A stretch of 64,000 nucleotides of DNA from Cristatella mucedo (GCA_009760855.2 WPIO01000004.1:2057501-2121500); one strand, 5' to 3'. Numbered from the stretch's first letter, positions 47,594-59,290 are shown. A program made the numbers and translations. Notes: generated by a model from the letters alone, not told the origin.

Positions 47594-48137
47594 TAGTGCT
47601 TCAATAGCTCGTAGTCTTCTTCTTCTGTCTCTTTCTGCCACACAGTTGGTAGGATGCGACATTTCCGTTGAGTCGCGGATTGGCGAGCTTTAACTACAGC
47701 CAGTTACACTCCTTCATTGCAGTGAAAAGTCGGCGGCCCACAGAGGCGGGCGATAACCACAAGTTCTATATAGAAATTGTACCTGTGAACAATCACCGAA
47801 GACTTCGAGTTTGTCTTGGAAGGGTGGCCTCAGTGACCTCTCAGACCACCCGCTGCATACCCGCCCGACTGAATGATTTTTTTGATTCCTCCCAACCCCT
47901 GTAGCACGCCACTTTCTCTCGGCTGCCTTGCCGTATGAATTGATGACATCATCACATGGATTGCAGCAAACTTGCTTACGTTAAATTACGATTCTACCAA
48001 CTTACTGGTAATGGGAAAACCGATTGTGACTCAGAAGTTAAAAAACCGAATACTAAAAATCAGCTCTGCCAGCACGTCTGTTAAATCTGCACGAAATCTA
48101 GGTATTTTCTTTCTAAATTGATTTTTCAAGGCCAGCC
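47594..48137 (+). repeat. Copy 2 of the 550-bp dispersed repeat
   Basis: It matches 42884-43442 from the CTTCAATAGCTCGTAG block through GTGGCCTCAGTGACCTC and ACCTGTGAACAATCACCG to TTTCTAAATTGATTTTTCA. After that the two copies diverge: this one joins LINE family 2 sequence, the other continues as LINE family 1. Confidence 0.85.
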
Positions 48138-48238
48138 ACGGCTTGGCTCCTTCATACCTAGCTGAACTGCTGCATCAGTTTCAGCCTGTTCGCGCTCTGG
48201 AGTTACTGATGGAGATACATTACATTACATTACATATC
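48128..48238 (+). mobile_element. LINE family 2 3' end with ATTAC tail, internally deleted
   Basis: It reads HGLAPSYLAELLHQFQPVRA, the same block as at 35350-35420, then jumps to GGAGTTACTGATGGAGATAC and four ATTAC pentamers. The roughly 400 bp that lie between these blocks elsewhere are missing. Confidence 0.75.
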
Positions 48239-50560
48239 CATTCTCTGGTAAGTTGCATTCCAGCGTTCTGGGCGTGGGCCGCAAGACCTAAGTCCTTTCC
48301 CTCTGCTGCAGGGTTGGCAGCAACCGGCAGCTGCAGGTGACCAGACCGACACCACTTGGAAACTCACAGGTCCGGTCGAAGTGATCATGGTACGTAGCTA
48401 GCTGTTGAGTTGATGCTTTCAGCCAAGATGCAGCTCATCGGGGTGTGGGGCTGGCGCAGGGCAGGGCAGGGCAGGAAGGGAGGGACGGCAGCCTGAAGGA
48501 GCATCTGCCCAACTGAACAAACTCTCTCGCCTTGCTGCCAGCCTTCGTGGCACTGCTCGTCCTGATTTTGTCATCCGTCAACAGCACGGCCGTTTAAATA
48601 AGACCCGACTGGGCCACCCGATATAGCAAGTGGTGCTCGTCAGCTAACCTCGACTGGCTGAGCTGGTGGCTGCCTGGGCTGGGCTCATTGGTCAGAATAG
48701 TGGGACGGCCCACTCATTCCACCATCTAGGCCGTCCTTCCTGCTCTAATTTCCGCATAAGCCAATGCGAGCTACTACAGGCCCTTTCATCAGAATTTCTT
48801 CCGAGGCTCGGCTTGCGGTAGTCCAAGCCGACAGCCTGAGTTCCTGCCCGACTGGTGGCTGCTTGGGAAGAGCCTGATCTTGGTTTTTGGACATTTTCCA
48901 AGGTCACCTCGGCCCGATTGCTGCCGAGCGCCTGGTCACTGAAGCTGCATTGACACGTTCGTTCAGCTGCGTTGAGGACGTCCACTGTGCATAAAGAGAA
49001 GGTAAGCGGTTCGTGGAGTCTCTACCAAATGCGGCCGAATATGAAGAGGCATTGGTAGGAGAAGAAGACGTTGCAATGGGCTCATCTGAAACGTATGCAG
49101 CTTTGGTACCACTTCCTGGTAGTGTGGCAAGGCTAGCTCAAATGACAGTACCGAAGCAGCTAGGATTAAATTCACAACTCAAACACGCACGTGATGTGAC
49201 CAGTTTGAGGAAAGTGACATCCTATAATTTTCTGATCGCTTTTATGTCAGCTATGTCCATAAAAAGCGAGGCTTTAGGCACAACGTCAAAGTAGTGTAAG
49301 CCACCCTGCTCATCTTCTCACACTTTCCTACTTCACCCGATTCTCTGCCAGGCCTCGCTGTATTGCTATAAACAGAGCAGAGGTCCATTAGATCCTGTTT
49401 AAACAGTTCTGCTTATGCTGTCCATGGATGGATTGGTGATCCCCGTAAGAAATATTTTGAACGCTTCACTGGCTATGCGTGAACTGTCTTACCCTTTGGC
49501 AATAGCAATTGTTAGAGTTAACGTAAGCTTACGCTAGATCTCGTGAATTTAATTGTGTGTATGTCCAGTCACACTTCTGAAAATCTAACAGAAGACATTT
49601 TAACGAGCGACAGCCAAGCTACTGCACAGCTACATAATTTCTTTAGATCTTATGCGCAATTTCCAATCGAGGTTTAGGGAAAAACATTTCATGTCAGCAG
49701 GTATGCTTGTGCATTTAAGCATATGTTTAAAAAAATTAAACTCCGACTCGCAGGAAATGTAATGTGATAGGTTAAACTAGGTTTTTAAAATACAAACCAA
49801 TACCAAAGTTTCTATGAATATTTTGACCTCCTGTGAGTATTGCGAAGCAACTATGGAGTTTCTAATCGTGCGGAAACCGATAGCATTGGAATAGACGACC
49901 CAGATGATATGTCAACCATTACGGCTAGATTCGAATAACATTCCTGTGAGAATAAAATTTGATCGTAGAGGCAGCATTGAAGAAATAATTGCCTACAGGT
50001 CGCTCGGTGAAATTATCTAATCAGAATTTAATATGGCTTGAATTATTGATCGTCGTATTACGTCAAACGCGTGAACATAGATAGCTCTAAATTCACTAAT
50101 CGTCTTGGATCAAATCACATGATGATAAATCCTCGCACCTTGTCGAAGAGAGAATTAAAACTATGGACGTTTGTCATTGATAACGAAAGTTTTATTTTCT
50201 ATTCGGTTCAGATAATTGAGCTGATAATGCATTTGAGTATCAGCGGTACTGCATTAGGGTGTTTGAGCTCTGTTTTTCAAGCAGTGCCTCATTTCCAGCA
50301 GATGATCCCTAGCGTTATTCAGCGGCTTCTGTAGGATGGTTAAACACGACACTTCGTTATTCAAGGAGTCCATAAATTCGTGTCGTAGTGGCCCATTCTT
50401 GGGTCCTCTTCGAAGTGACTAGGTTACTCTAGGATTGAACACTGGTGCTACTCACTGCTGATTTAGCTAGCAAAAGATCTGACGTTTTCTTGAGCCGAAT
50501 TTTCTGACTGGAGTTCAGAAATTGCCTTTGTGTGCCTATGCTAGCTGACAATACCTTTAG
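48239..50560. other. No gene identified
   Basis: Around 48440-48480 there are short GCAGG/GGGCA repeats. A minus frame at 48692-48985 and a plus frame at 49013-49294 (starting MESLPNAAEYEEALVGEED, ending KSEALGTTSK) have protein-like composition but no family or splice support. From 49300 to 50560 the sequence is AT-rich with only short frames. Confidence 0.35.
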
Positions 50561-50564
50561 AGAT

Positions 50565-50850
50565 ATACGTTGGTAAGTTCCTATGCTGACCCTCAAGTTC
50601 TGCACCGTCTTACTTAGCTTAACTGCTGCACCAGGTTCTGCCTCCTCGTACCCTCAGCTCCTCTATAGACGATAAATTAGTCATTTGGCACATTTTCCTA
50701 AAACCGTTGGCAACAAAATCTTTCCTCTACAGATCCTACAATGTGGGACTCACTTCCAAGAATCATCGGCAAGGACATCTACTTCCTACTACCGCCTATG
50801 ACATCTTTTACGGCCGTACTGAGCTGCTACTTGTTCGCTACTCGCATCAC
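50565..50850 (+). mobile_element. LINE family 2 fragment
   Basis: It matches the family 2 C-terminal part: LAELLHQF-like (as LA*LLHQVLPPRTLSS), then KPLATKSF and a GLTSK-like block equal to the NSLP region of the copy at 35380-35560. Stops and small indels are frequent. Confidence 0.7.
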
Positions 50851-51204
50851 TCAATAGTAAGCATTACTTAGGGTATATAACGACCTTCAAATGAATGCAG
50901 ACTTGAGTGTAGTCTCTCTGCTCGTCCTGCTTGATCTTACGGCAGCTTTTGGTATCCATTATCACTAAGTCCTACTCGAGAGTCTTGACTTTCACCTGAG
51001 CACCACCGGCACTGCACTGCAGATGTTCACGTCCTATCTCAGTGAGAGGCTCCAGAATATTGATGTGAACGGAAAAAGATTATCCGAGGAACAACTTAAG
51101 TATGGGATACATCAGAGCTCTGTGCTCGGTCTGCTTCTTTTCACTGTTTATACTCTCCCTCCTGTCGATGTGATCGCCAAGCGCAATCTAGGCTTTTACT
51201 TCTA

Positions 51205-51342
51205 TTGGTCTAGCGGTTAAGATGCTCGCCCCGACCAAGGTCTGACTGAGGTCGTGGGCTCGAGCCCCGAGGCATATGTGAAGCGCCTGAATAGTGATTA
51301 CGTTCTCTTGGGGCGCTATATAAATGAATTATATATTTTTAA
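51205..51342 (+). mobile_element. SINE family A inserted in the LINE catalytic motif
   Basis: The element runs from TTGGTCTAGCGGTTAAGATG through GTCGTGGGCTCGAGCCCCG, GTGAAGCGCCTGAATAGTG and GTTCTCTTGGGGCGCTATA to AATTATATATTTTTAA. It splits the LINE between the Tyr codon and ADD of the YADD block. It is one of the best-preserved family A copies. Confidence 0.88.
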
Positions 51343-51766
51343 TGCAGATGACAGTCAATTGTACATTTTATTTGATCCCTCTCAGTCCTCGAACACGTCG
51401 AATTCTCTACACGCCTTGCTGCAGGTATTGATGAAATTCGCACGTGGATGACAGCAAACTCTGTTATTTTGAATGACGAAAAAACCAACTTACTAATTAT
51501 GGGCGAACCAACAGTGACTCCAAAATTGAAAAAACCTGATTGTCGAAAGTGGCTCTGCCGGCATCTCCAGTTGAGTTTTCGCGAAGTCTAGGTATATTGT
51601 TCCAAAGTGACCTTTCATTAGACGACCGCGTCAGATCCACAATCGAGTCCGCGTACTTTCAGCTATATAGCTTGCTAAAATTCCGGTTGTTTAGACAGCC
51701 ATAGCACCTCTTAATTGGTCCATGCATTCGTGGCATCCCGTTGTGACTTCTGTAACTCACTGCTTA

Positions 51767-51930
51767 TGTAATTCATTTATATATAATTCATTCATATAGG
51801 GCCCCAAGAGAACTTAATCTGTATTCAGGCGCATCACATATGCCTCGCCGTGGGCTCGAGCCCACGACCTCAGTCAGACATTGGTCGGGGCGAGCACCTT
51901 AACACCTAGACCAAACCAGCTCGCTGGCGA
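51767..51930 (-). mobile_element. SINE family A, inverse orientation, inside the same LINE
   Basis: The minus strand reads GAGCTGGTTTGGTCTAGGTG, GTCGTGGGCTCGAGCCCACG, CTGAATACAGATTAAGTTCT and CTTGGGGCCCTATATGAATG. It interrupts the LINE in the CNSLLTGLPA region. Confidence 0.85.
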
Positions 51931-52225
51931 ACCGACCTCCACAATCAGGCGCTTACAGTTGGTACAAAACTTGGTAGCTATGCTCATCTGTCGTCAGCCT
52001 AACAAATGCCACACCCACATCTTGCAGGAACTTCGAATATTTCGGAGACTATGCCTTTACTTCGTATGGTCTCAAAGTCTTGAGCTCAATCTCGATTGAC
52101 GTTACTACATCCCCTGATTTAAAGAAATTTACAAAGACTAAAAATGTACCTATTTGTAACAGCATTTCGGGGTCCATGTGATTTATCCTTTGTGTGCTTA
52201 TGTGTCCACACACTGTGCATGCTGC

Positions 52226-52380
52226 AAGAACGAGGTAAGGTGCTGCTCTTCACGACCGAGGTCATGGGTTCGAATAATACAGTAGGCAACTCTTTATTGC
52301 CAACCACAAGCTGTAGTCATAGCCATTTAGGCGCTTCTAACGAAATAAAAATAGGGCCATTAAATAAGCTAGTAGGTTTA
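52226..52380 (+). mobile_element. SINE family B, diverged, inside the same LINE tail
   Basis: It has AACGAGGTAAGGTGCTGCTC, CCGAGGTCATGGGTTCGAAT, GCCAACCACAAGCTGTAGTC and CATAGCCATTTAGGCGCTTC. The LINE tail resumes with CCATATTTGAATGCTGACCC. Confidence 0.65.
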
Positions 52381-52849
52381 AGCCATATTTGAATGCTGAC
52401 CCTGTTCATGTCAACTCTAACTGCATCATTCTTGTTGAGATTGTGTATGCTAACACTTACCATATGATCGTGCTTTTTATAGCGCGTGGGAAGTCCCTGG
52501 ACAGAAATTAAGTTATCTGGGTGCTCTATAGATTTTATTATCCTCACATTAAAGCGAGAAAAATGTCTGGCTTCAACTAAATTGATTTGGCTGGTAGTTT
52601 AAAATCGTTTTAAACGATTTTTTGCTGGTTCTTTGGGTTTTTACTTGTTTCTCGAAGATATTCTATCCAGTTCTTTCTTCTTACTTCTGCTTTTACTCCT
52701 GGCCGGCGGCTAGTGTAATTGAGTTCTCACTGGAAAACCACTGTTCCCTCTCCAAGCAAGATTTATTGATCAAAATCGCTAATGAGAACGTTTTATGATC
52801 CATCGACGATATTCACACGTGCGAATTCGTCGGTGAACTCTTCATCCGA

Positions 52850-55500
52850 TTCTTTCTACGTCGTCAGATTCGTCGACAGAAAGTGGATCTGAGGGATGCA
52901 GCTCATGATGGAGCCAGCTCGGCTCTCTTCCCGTGAAATATCCATCGCAGCACCATAGTAAGCGATGGCCACCCGCAGCGCCATAACAAGCGACAGGAGA
53001 TAACAAGAGTAGGCGATGGCCACCCGCTTTTCCAACTTGCTGCAATATAGAAACTTGGATAGCGCGCGCTTTGTCATCTTACTTATGATTTTGCTAGACT
53101 CCTAAGGCACCGGCTGGATTGCCGCGAATTTTCATAAGTGCCGAGGCGAGTTGCCCGTACGAGCGCCTGTCGATCATGTGTGCCCAGTTCAACGCCGGTT
53201 GAATCTTTCGGCACTTGACCAATGTAGAAACCGGGAATTTGCACATCGATAAAAAAATAGGCAAACTCTTCAGCCAGGTGAGTCCGAGTGGGCTCATCTG
53301 AACCAGAAATTTGATTCAAAGCGATTATGCGCTGCTCCACTGCTCGTTCGGCAATCCCTGACCAAGCCCAAGGAACGGACAGCCATGCGTTGAACACACG
53401 TTCTGCAATGAATCAAAGTACAAGAGATCCGTCTCAAATCGAAATCTAGGTGTCATATTCCAAAGCGACCTCTCGTTAGACGACCACATCAGCTCCACAG
53501 TCAAATCCGCCTATTTTCAGCTTCATAACATTGCTAAAATTCGGGCCTGTTTAGATAAAAATACCACGTCCAAGTTGGTCCATGCATTCGTGACATCTCG
53601 TCTCGACTTCTGCAACTCACTGCTCACTGGCCTACCAGCATGTGCGATCAGGCGATTGCAGCTGGTGCAAAACTCTGCAGCTAGGCTTGTCTGTCGTGAG
53701 CGTCGCAGTTGCCACATTACTCCACTTCTCGCCGACCTGCACTGGCTACCAGTCAAGCAACGGATTAACTTCAAGGTTTTGTCGCTCACTTTTAGGTCAC
53801 TTCATTCGTTGGCTCCAGCCTATCTCTCAGATCTACTCCCTTACCGGGCCAAGCATGGGACGACCCACTTTTCGGATTCCAGCAGTTTACTACTACCTTG
53901 TACAAACCTTAAATCCTTTGGAGACCGTGCATTTAGTTCATATGCTCCCCAAGCCTGGAACTCCCTCCCGACCTGCTTCAGAACATCCCCTGACCTGACC
54001 ACATTTAAAAGGAACCTAAAAACACACCTATTTAGGACAGCATTTAGTGGGTCCCTGTGATTCGTCCTTGATGTGCTTATGCGTGCTGACACTGTGCATG
54101 CTGCCACTAACCACATAACCACGTCACAGCATTTCGGTGAATTGCATGCTGACCCTGTGCATATCACCCCTAACCATATTATTCATTTCGTTTGTTTTTT
54201 CAAGCATGATTTTACTTACCAATCAATTGCATTTCACTTTACAGCAAATGTAAAGCGCCTAGAGAGAGATTAAGTTCTCTGAGGGCGCTTTACCATGTGA
54301 ATTATTATTAATATTAAAAGCCAGCACATGCACCCGGCTGTAAATGAAACTAAATCGAGGGTATAGACAACGAATCAGTTTGTCCTTATCTAGATACAGC
54401 CGAATCACGATATCGTCCGACATTGTTTTGAAACGGTGGCCGTTGTTCAAGAAGCACGCCTCTTCTGACGAAAGCGTAGCATGGTCACCCTCTAGATAGC
54501 CAGTTATTGCATTGAGGGAAATCAAAAACCTGTTTAGCGCGACGAGTACATGCCAGTAAGACGTTGACAACGCAATTTCAGGTTGATCCGTCAATACAAC
54601 GTGATTGTAAGTGTCGTCGTTATCGGTCAACTTAGGCATATATACTAGCACAGGCTTCACCGATAACACTCGCCTTACAGCATACGTAGAGTTTGTCCAT
54701 CACGTCTTCGTAAACATAAGAAGCGCATAAACTTTTCCGATCTTTTGCACACACAGCATGTTGAACACGGTGCTGAACAGGTGGAAATTCTTTATTCCCT
54801 TCACGACGCAAATCAATTGCTCGAGAAGAACTTTGGTTGTTTAGCTTTCAGCCTATCCATGGTGAGATTATGAAGTGCGTGAGCTGAGCAACCAAACTCG
54901 AACATGACGATACTTCAGTCAACCGATTTCTTTTTCAAGCTCTTCATTACATTTGGGCTGTCCGTGCAAAGAGTCCACATTTTGTGATTGATTTGACATG
55001 CCAGGCTCTCATCCTCGGTCGGTGGGATAACGCAACGTTCAAACGGCGTTCAGGTTCCTGGTTATGTCGAGCAAATTTTTGGCCGAATAATTTTGAATAC
55101 CCATGGCGAGTTGCTCCAAAAAGATTGTCTGCGGGCCACAAGCCATTGCATTGACGAGCTGTTTGTCAGCGTGGGTGGTGACACTGTCAATATTAATACA
55201 AACGACGCTGAAGGTTCAAATGACGTTAATGCTAGCCGCCATGATCGCCCGGTAACGTGCATCAAGCAGTTTTCCACCGATCTAAACTGAAGATGGAAAC
55301 TAGAACGAGGGATGCAGGAACTGCAAAAAACTGTCGCCATGATAACTGAGAGAAGAACTGGAACGTCACAGCATTTCGGTGAATTGCTTTCCCAAGTAGA
55401 CTGTTTGCTTTCTTTTGTCCCTCATCGTTCATGCGGTCGCACCGAATAGATTTGGATAGCTACTTGATGAGTGGAAAGACAGTGTATTGATGACAGAATT
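52850..55500 (-). pseudogene. hAT-superfamily transposase pseudogene, split by a LINE
   Basis: Read from high to low coordinates in shifting frames: a possible upstream part near 55060-55340 (WSNSPWVFKIIRP); TDSPNVMKSLKKK then SIVMFEFGCSAHALHNLTMD (about 54860-54990), the typical hAT block with the conserved G-C-x-A-H; LLEQLICVVKGIKNF-type helix; SYWHVLVALNRFLISLNAIT and GYLEGDHATLS (about 54480-54570); CLYPRFSFIYSRVHVLAF (about 54320-54380). The LINE at 53440-54316 then interrupts, and it resumes as NAWLSVPWAWSGIAERAVEQ (53330-53390) and a C-terminal part down to about 52850. A 20-bp block is repeated 51 bp apart (52957 and 53008). Stops and frameshifts show it is dead. Family assignment is from motif pattern only. 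Confidence 0.7.
53440..54316 (+). mobile_element. LINE family 1, young-looking copy inside the hAT pseudogene
   Basis: The ORF 53575-54060 (161 codons) is open to the natural stop: VTSRLDFCNSLLTGLPACAI, HITPLLADLHWLPVKQRINF, SLHSLAPAYLSDLLPYRAK, KSFGDRAFSSYAPQAWNSL and TTFKRNLKTHLFRTAFSGSL. Upstream, the LGVIFQSDLSLDDHISSTVK blocks are intact. The 5' end is truncated at about 53440 and the tail ends in ATT repeats at about 54316. A 28-bp insertion at about 54117-54144 disrupts the tail. It is the least damaged C-terminal ORF of the family here. Confidence 0.92.
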
Positions 55501-55634
55501 CAGTCGACTATGTTTTGGCAGAAAAAAACCAACAAGTTCAAACATGTCGAACTGGTTGGAGGGTGACTTGGATAATCCTTCTAGCATTCCCTCGATCCCT
55601 GCAGGCTTTTTTTTTACAACTGAGTAGATGTTGC

Positions 55635-55728
55635 TTCATCTTTTGCAGCAAATATAATGCGTCTAGGAAGAGATTCAGTTCCCTGAGGGCGCTTTATCAA
55701 GTGCATTATTATTATTATTCTTATTATC
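55635..55728 (+). mobile_element. LINE family 1 3' tail
   Basis: GCAGCAAATATAATGCGTCT, AGGAAGAGATTCAGTTCCCT and GAGGGCGCTTTATCAAGTGC are followed by ATT repeats to 55728. Only the end of the element is present. Confidence 0.8.
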
Positions 55729-56465
55729 AGCATGAGTGTATGAAAATATAGGTATCGACGCCGAGACAGCTTCAATCTTTCTTACTCAAACCTCTCAGAA
55801 AATGGACAAACACAACGCTGCAAGGGCACCCACCTTTGTTCTTGCCTCTTGTGCCATGGATAGTGAATAATAGGGACGTCCGGTGTGCGGCAAGGCCTCA
55901 CTGTGACGCGGTAGTTTAGTGAGTTTAAGCTTCTTTTTAAATGTCATGTCGCGGGGCACTGTGACAGGCCTCAGTAGTGAACTCCAGTCTTTCGGAGCAT
56001 TGGAACTAAAGGTCTTATACTGTCTATTTGAGGTTCATACAAGGTATAGTTAAAGGTTTCGACTCGGACAAGGCTGCGAAATAATATTTTGTGGATAAAA
56101 TATAATGCAATATATTGACCACAAATATTGTGTTGATACATTTGACAATACAAATACTTTGTACGGGATAGGTTGACAATACCAATATATTTGAAAATAT
56201 ATTTTAATATATTAGGTTATTATTATAAACCTATTCGGCAATGTCACGTGACACATAATACACATAATACATAAAATACATACATTGACTTACCAAATTT
56301 CAAAAGATCCAATTAAAATCATGTCCGGGCACACAGCCATGTAAATCATTGTTAACCAATCACAATTGTCCAAGTGGACAATCCTGTACAATCTTGGTGG
56401 CGCCATTTTTTTCATCTCAGAGGTAGTCAACTTTGATTTTCGAGTTCAAGTTCTCGTCCTACAGT
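55729..56465. other. No gene seen; AT-rich
   Basis: From about 56150 to 56300 there are repeated words such as ACAATACCAATATATTTG and CACATAATACATAAAATAC. This may include the left end of the hAT element that follows, but I could not identify terminal inverted repeats. Confidence 0.35.
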
Positions 56466-56469
56466 CCCA

Positions 56470-57745
56470 CCTGACAACAAGAAGGTCTGTAAGCTTAGCT
56501 TTGGAAATAATACTTTTGGTTCTGAAGCAAATACGTAGAAATGCACTTGTAGAACTGTTCGCTAACAAAACATTAGGCTTGGCTACATGAACCTGATATC
56601 CCACATCAAGCTGAAGCACTTGGATAATCTAGACATGTTTCACTGGGCTCAACAAGCACATGAAGACCGCAAACGTTATTGTCTTTTTATCGTCAACCCT
56701 GGCAAGGAGCATGCTGCTGATCGCGAAATGCATATGTTGGCCTTCTCACCTCTCCTTGATGAGACGAATGTTACTTCCGAGAGCCACATGAATTTAATCA
56801 AACTGACACTTCAGTGTTACTTCTTGTCTCTTGACCCACTTTCTGTTTGATTGGGGACAACTGTTCAACCAACAATGCAACAGAGGACCTTCTTATTGTG
56901 CCACTTCTGGGATGCGGCAATCACCGTTTTAATTTGGCTGTTGAAGTATACATAAGCGCATTCCTCCCAACTGAATCGGAGTTGATTTGGAAGCTCATGG
57001 CAAAGTTGTCAAAGCTCACTCTGTCAGGTCGATTGAGTTTGATGTCATCCCAGCGCCCAGTCAAGCGTAACCTCACCCGCTGGACGGCAGTTCCAGGTAT
57101 GTTTCTGCGCTTTGAAATGCTCTTTCCAAATCTTGATGAGGCAGACGATCAAATATTGGACCTTGTTCCAGCAGCTGGGTAAAAGAGGAATATTCGGGAT
57201 CGCAAACAAGCATGGGCCGACTTCAAGCCTGTTATGACAGCACTGCAGCGACGCCACATGTCCTTGAAAGAATCGGATGTTTCATTCCGATCAATCATTG
57301 ACTCGTATCCAAAGTTTGCCTTCGACCACTATTTTGGCAACGATGCAGATATCGTCCACGACAAAGCTTTGGAAACAGCCATCGTCAAGGTACAAGCTAA
57401 CAAGGAGAACACTCATACAATTCTTGAAAAACGTGCTATTGAACAACTGTTGCTACCTGCTGCTCAAGACTCGGAAGAAGCGGTAGATGACGATGCTCAA
57501 TTGTCTTTTTCAAAGTACTTTACTCAAGCGACAGCGTGTTGAAGAGAAGAAAGCATGCAGCAAGTACATCAACACGTGCTTCTTGCTTCCAACATCATGT
57601 GAGGTGGAGAGACTTTTCTCCATGGCAAAGCGAAAGCTCTGTCCTCAACATCGCAGTTTGCAGCCAAGAACCTGGGAGGCGCTCGTTTTCTGAATCAAAG
57701 CAAGTTAGTGCTGAATTTTACTCTGGTCGCCTTGATAGTGTGTGA
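56470..57745 (+). pseudogene. hAT-superfamily transposase pseudogene (BED-finger and dimerisation parts visible)
   Basis: Upstream, near 56480-56625, a degenerate BED-type zinc finger can be seen in one frame: a Cys codon at about 56485, stops, then GYMNLISHIKLKHLD with H-x4-H. The frame continues to HMNLIKLTLQCYFLSLDPLS (56850) and shifts to GDNCSTNNATEDLLIVPLLG then CGNHRFNLAVE (56850-56945), the hAT block with conserved D-N-C-x-T-N and C-x-x-H. The same frame runs on past a TAA at 57180-57182 to ...FDHYFGNDADIVHDKALE. After another shift near 57530 it reads SKYINTCFLLPTSCEVERLF then SMAKRKLCPQHRSLQPRTWE (57560-57680), the C-terminal dimerisation region. Order and spacing fit a full-length transposase broken by at least two frameshifts and several stops. 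Confidence 0.8.
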
Positions 57746-59290
57746 AAATGGCTCAGAGACAGCTAATGATAATGAAGAGAATGAACAAGAATATGACGAG
57801 GGTTGGTGAAATCACACACACAAAATTGCAAATATGATGTGTAACATGTAAAACATTTTGCATTATAGGCATACAATCTTGCAACGTGCTGCATTTTAGG
57901 GATTGAATTTTGCAATATATGTATTGACAGTGAGTACAATAACAATGTTATTGTTGGCAGCCTTGGAGTGAGAACAGTCGGTTGTATGATCCTTCGTCTG
58001 GTGGAGGAGGAGTTCTGATATTTAGGCTAGAGTCTGCTTGTCCTGCTTGTTGGAGCCATTGCAGGTCAGCAAGATGGTGAGAAGTGGCAACTGCGACGCT
58101 CTTTGCAAATCGGCGTTGCTGGAGGTTTGTGGAAACCAGTTTGCGAAACCAAACAACAAAGCGCTTTGATTTGTGATACCTATTTCGTTTTCCGAATTAC
58201 GACTTTACGAGTTTAAATTAGAAACTGCAAATAGCAACGAAATCTTAATAAAGTCGGAAGAAGCTTCGGTTTCATTTTAGGTTTCGGGGTTATCTAATTC
58301 ATAGCTGAAATGTTTATATGCAAATTTTAGGTGCCGTTTGAAGAGACTGGGAGAGCTGCCACGTGAGATGATTGGAAGAATCACCATTGTATGGCTAGCT
58401 AGTTTCGAACTTTCGCAGGGTGAAGGTGAGTAGTGTAGCTGCTTGCAGTAGAAAAACAAGAGCTATTTTTTGGTGCATTGGTAGCTGCAGAAGTGATCGA
58501 TTGCGTAACTGAGCTGCCTTTGTGGCGAAAAATTGGAATTCACATGATATCATGTTTAGCTTTCTTTTAATGAATAACTCTGTAATTTGCATGGACTGTT
58601 TGTGCACACGTATAACGTCTAAATTAAGCAGCTTTTCCGTAATTTTAGTGAATTAGTATTATTTTGTTTGCTGCTGCTGTTTAGATAGCTGGTACGCATC
58701 TGAATGAATCTTCTAGCGATGTAACCAAAATTCTACGGGTTCTTAGCCAGCAGGACCCATTCTTAAAGCCTTTTATAACTACAACGAGATCTTTTAAAAT
58801 TGCATAAACACGACCTTACCATTTAAATTGCAATTTGGGTATATCTAATGACTACAGAATAGTAAACTTTAAAATTATTCATGACAATGACTTAACAACA
58901 GAGTCTCTACAGTTAGAATGAGCACACATCAACTTTTGAGTGTGACCCGTAACAAAAGGTAACATTTTATCAGTAAAACTTGTGAGGACGATTAAGGATG
59001 CCGTATTTGCATGACATCTCACTTGGGTGTTCACCCGGTTTCAGAATTTGCTCTTGTATCCTTTATTTTTATATTTGGTTTGTATTTTATATTATATATT
59101 TTTATCCTTTTCTTTTATTTTTATGTTTTATCTTTGGAGGAATTGTTTCTAGTTTATCTAATATTAATCCAGCAATGCTGCCTCAAGCATAACGTCTGGA
59201 AGATGAATTTCAGATTGTTGCTCCTTTGACAAATCAATTTGGTTCTCCATCGGGTGAGCACCTAGTGGTAGACGGAAGCATAGATTGGTA
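57746..59290. other. No gene seen; small LINE remnant at 58045-58108
   Basis: At about 58045-58108 the minus strand carries a short LINE family 1 remnant (complement of AGTGGCAACTGCGACGCTC and GCAGGTCAGCAAGATGG), equal to the HITPLLADLHW region. The rest is AT-rich with short frames; 58998-59229 has T-rich hydrophobic frames that look like composition effects. Confidence 0.4.

Larger units (their letters stand above)
50870..52445 (+). mobile_element. LINE family 1 copy carrying three SINE insertions
   Basis: LINE pieces at 50870-51204, 51343-51766, 51931-52225 and 52381-52445 line up in order on the family. They are motif A (LLDLTAAFG), IDVNGKRLSEEQLKYG, LGFYFY, then ADDSQLYILFDPSQSS, TNLLIMGEP, SLDDRVRST, the CNSLL region, the QLVQNLVAMLICRQ region and the start of the 3' tail. 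The gaps are exactly the three SINEs listed separately. The copy has many stops and frameshifts and is older than the SINEs it hosts. Confidence 0.85.
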
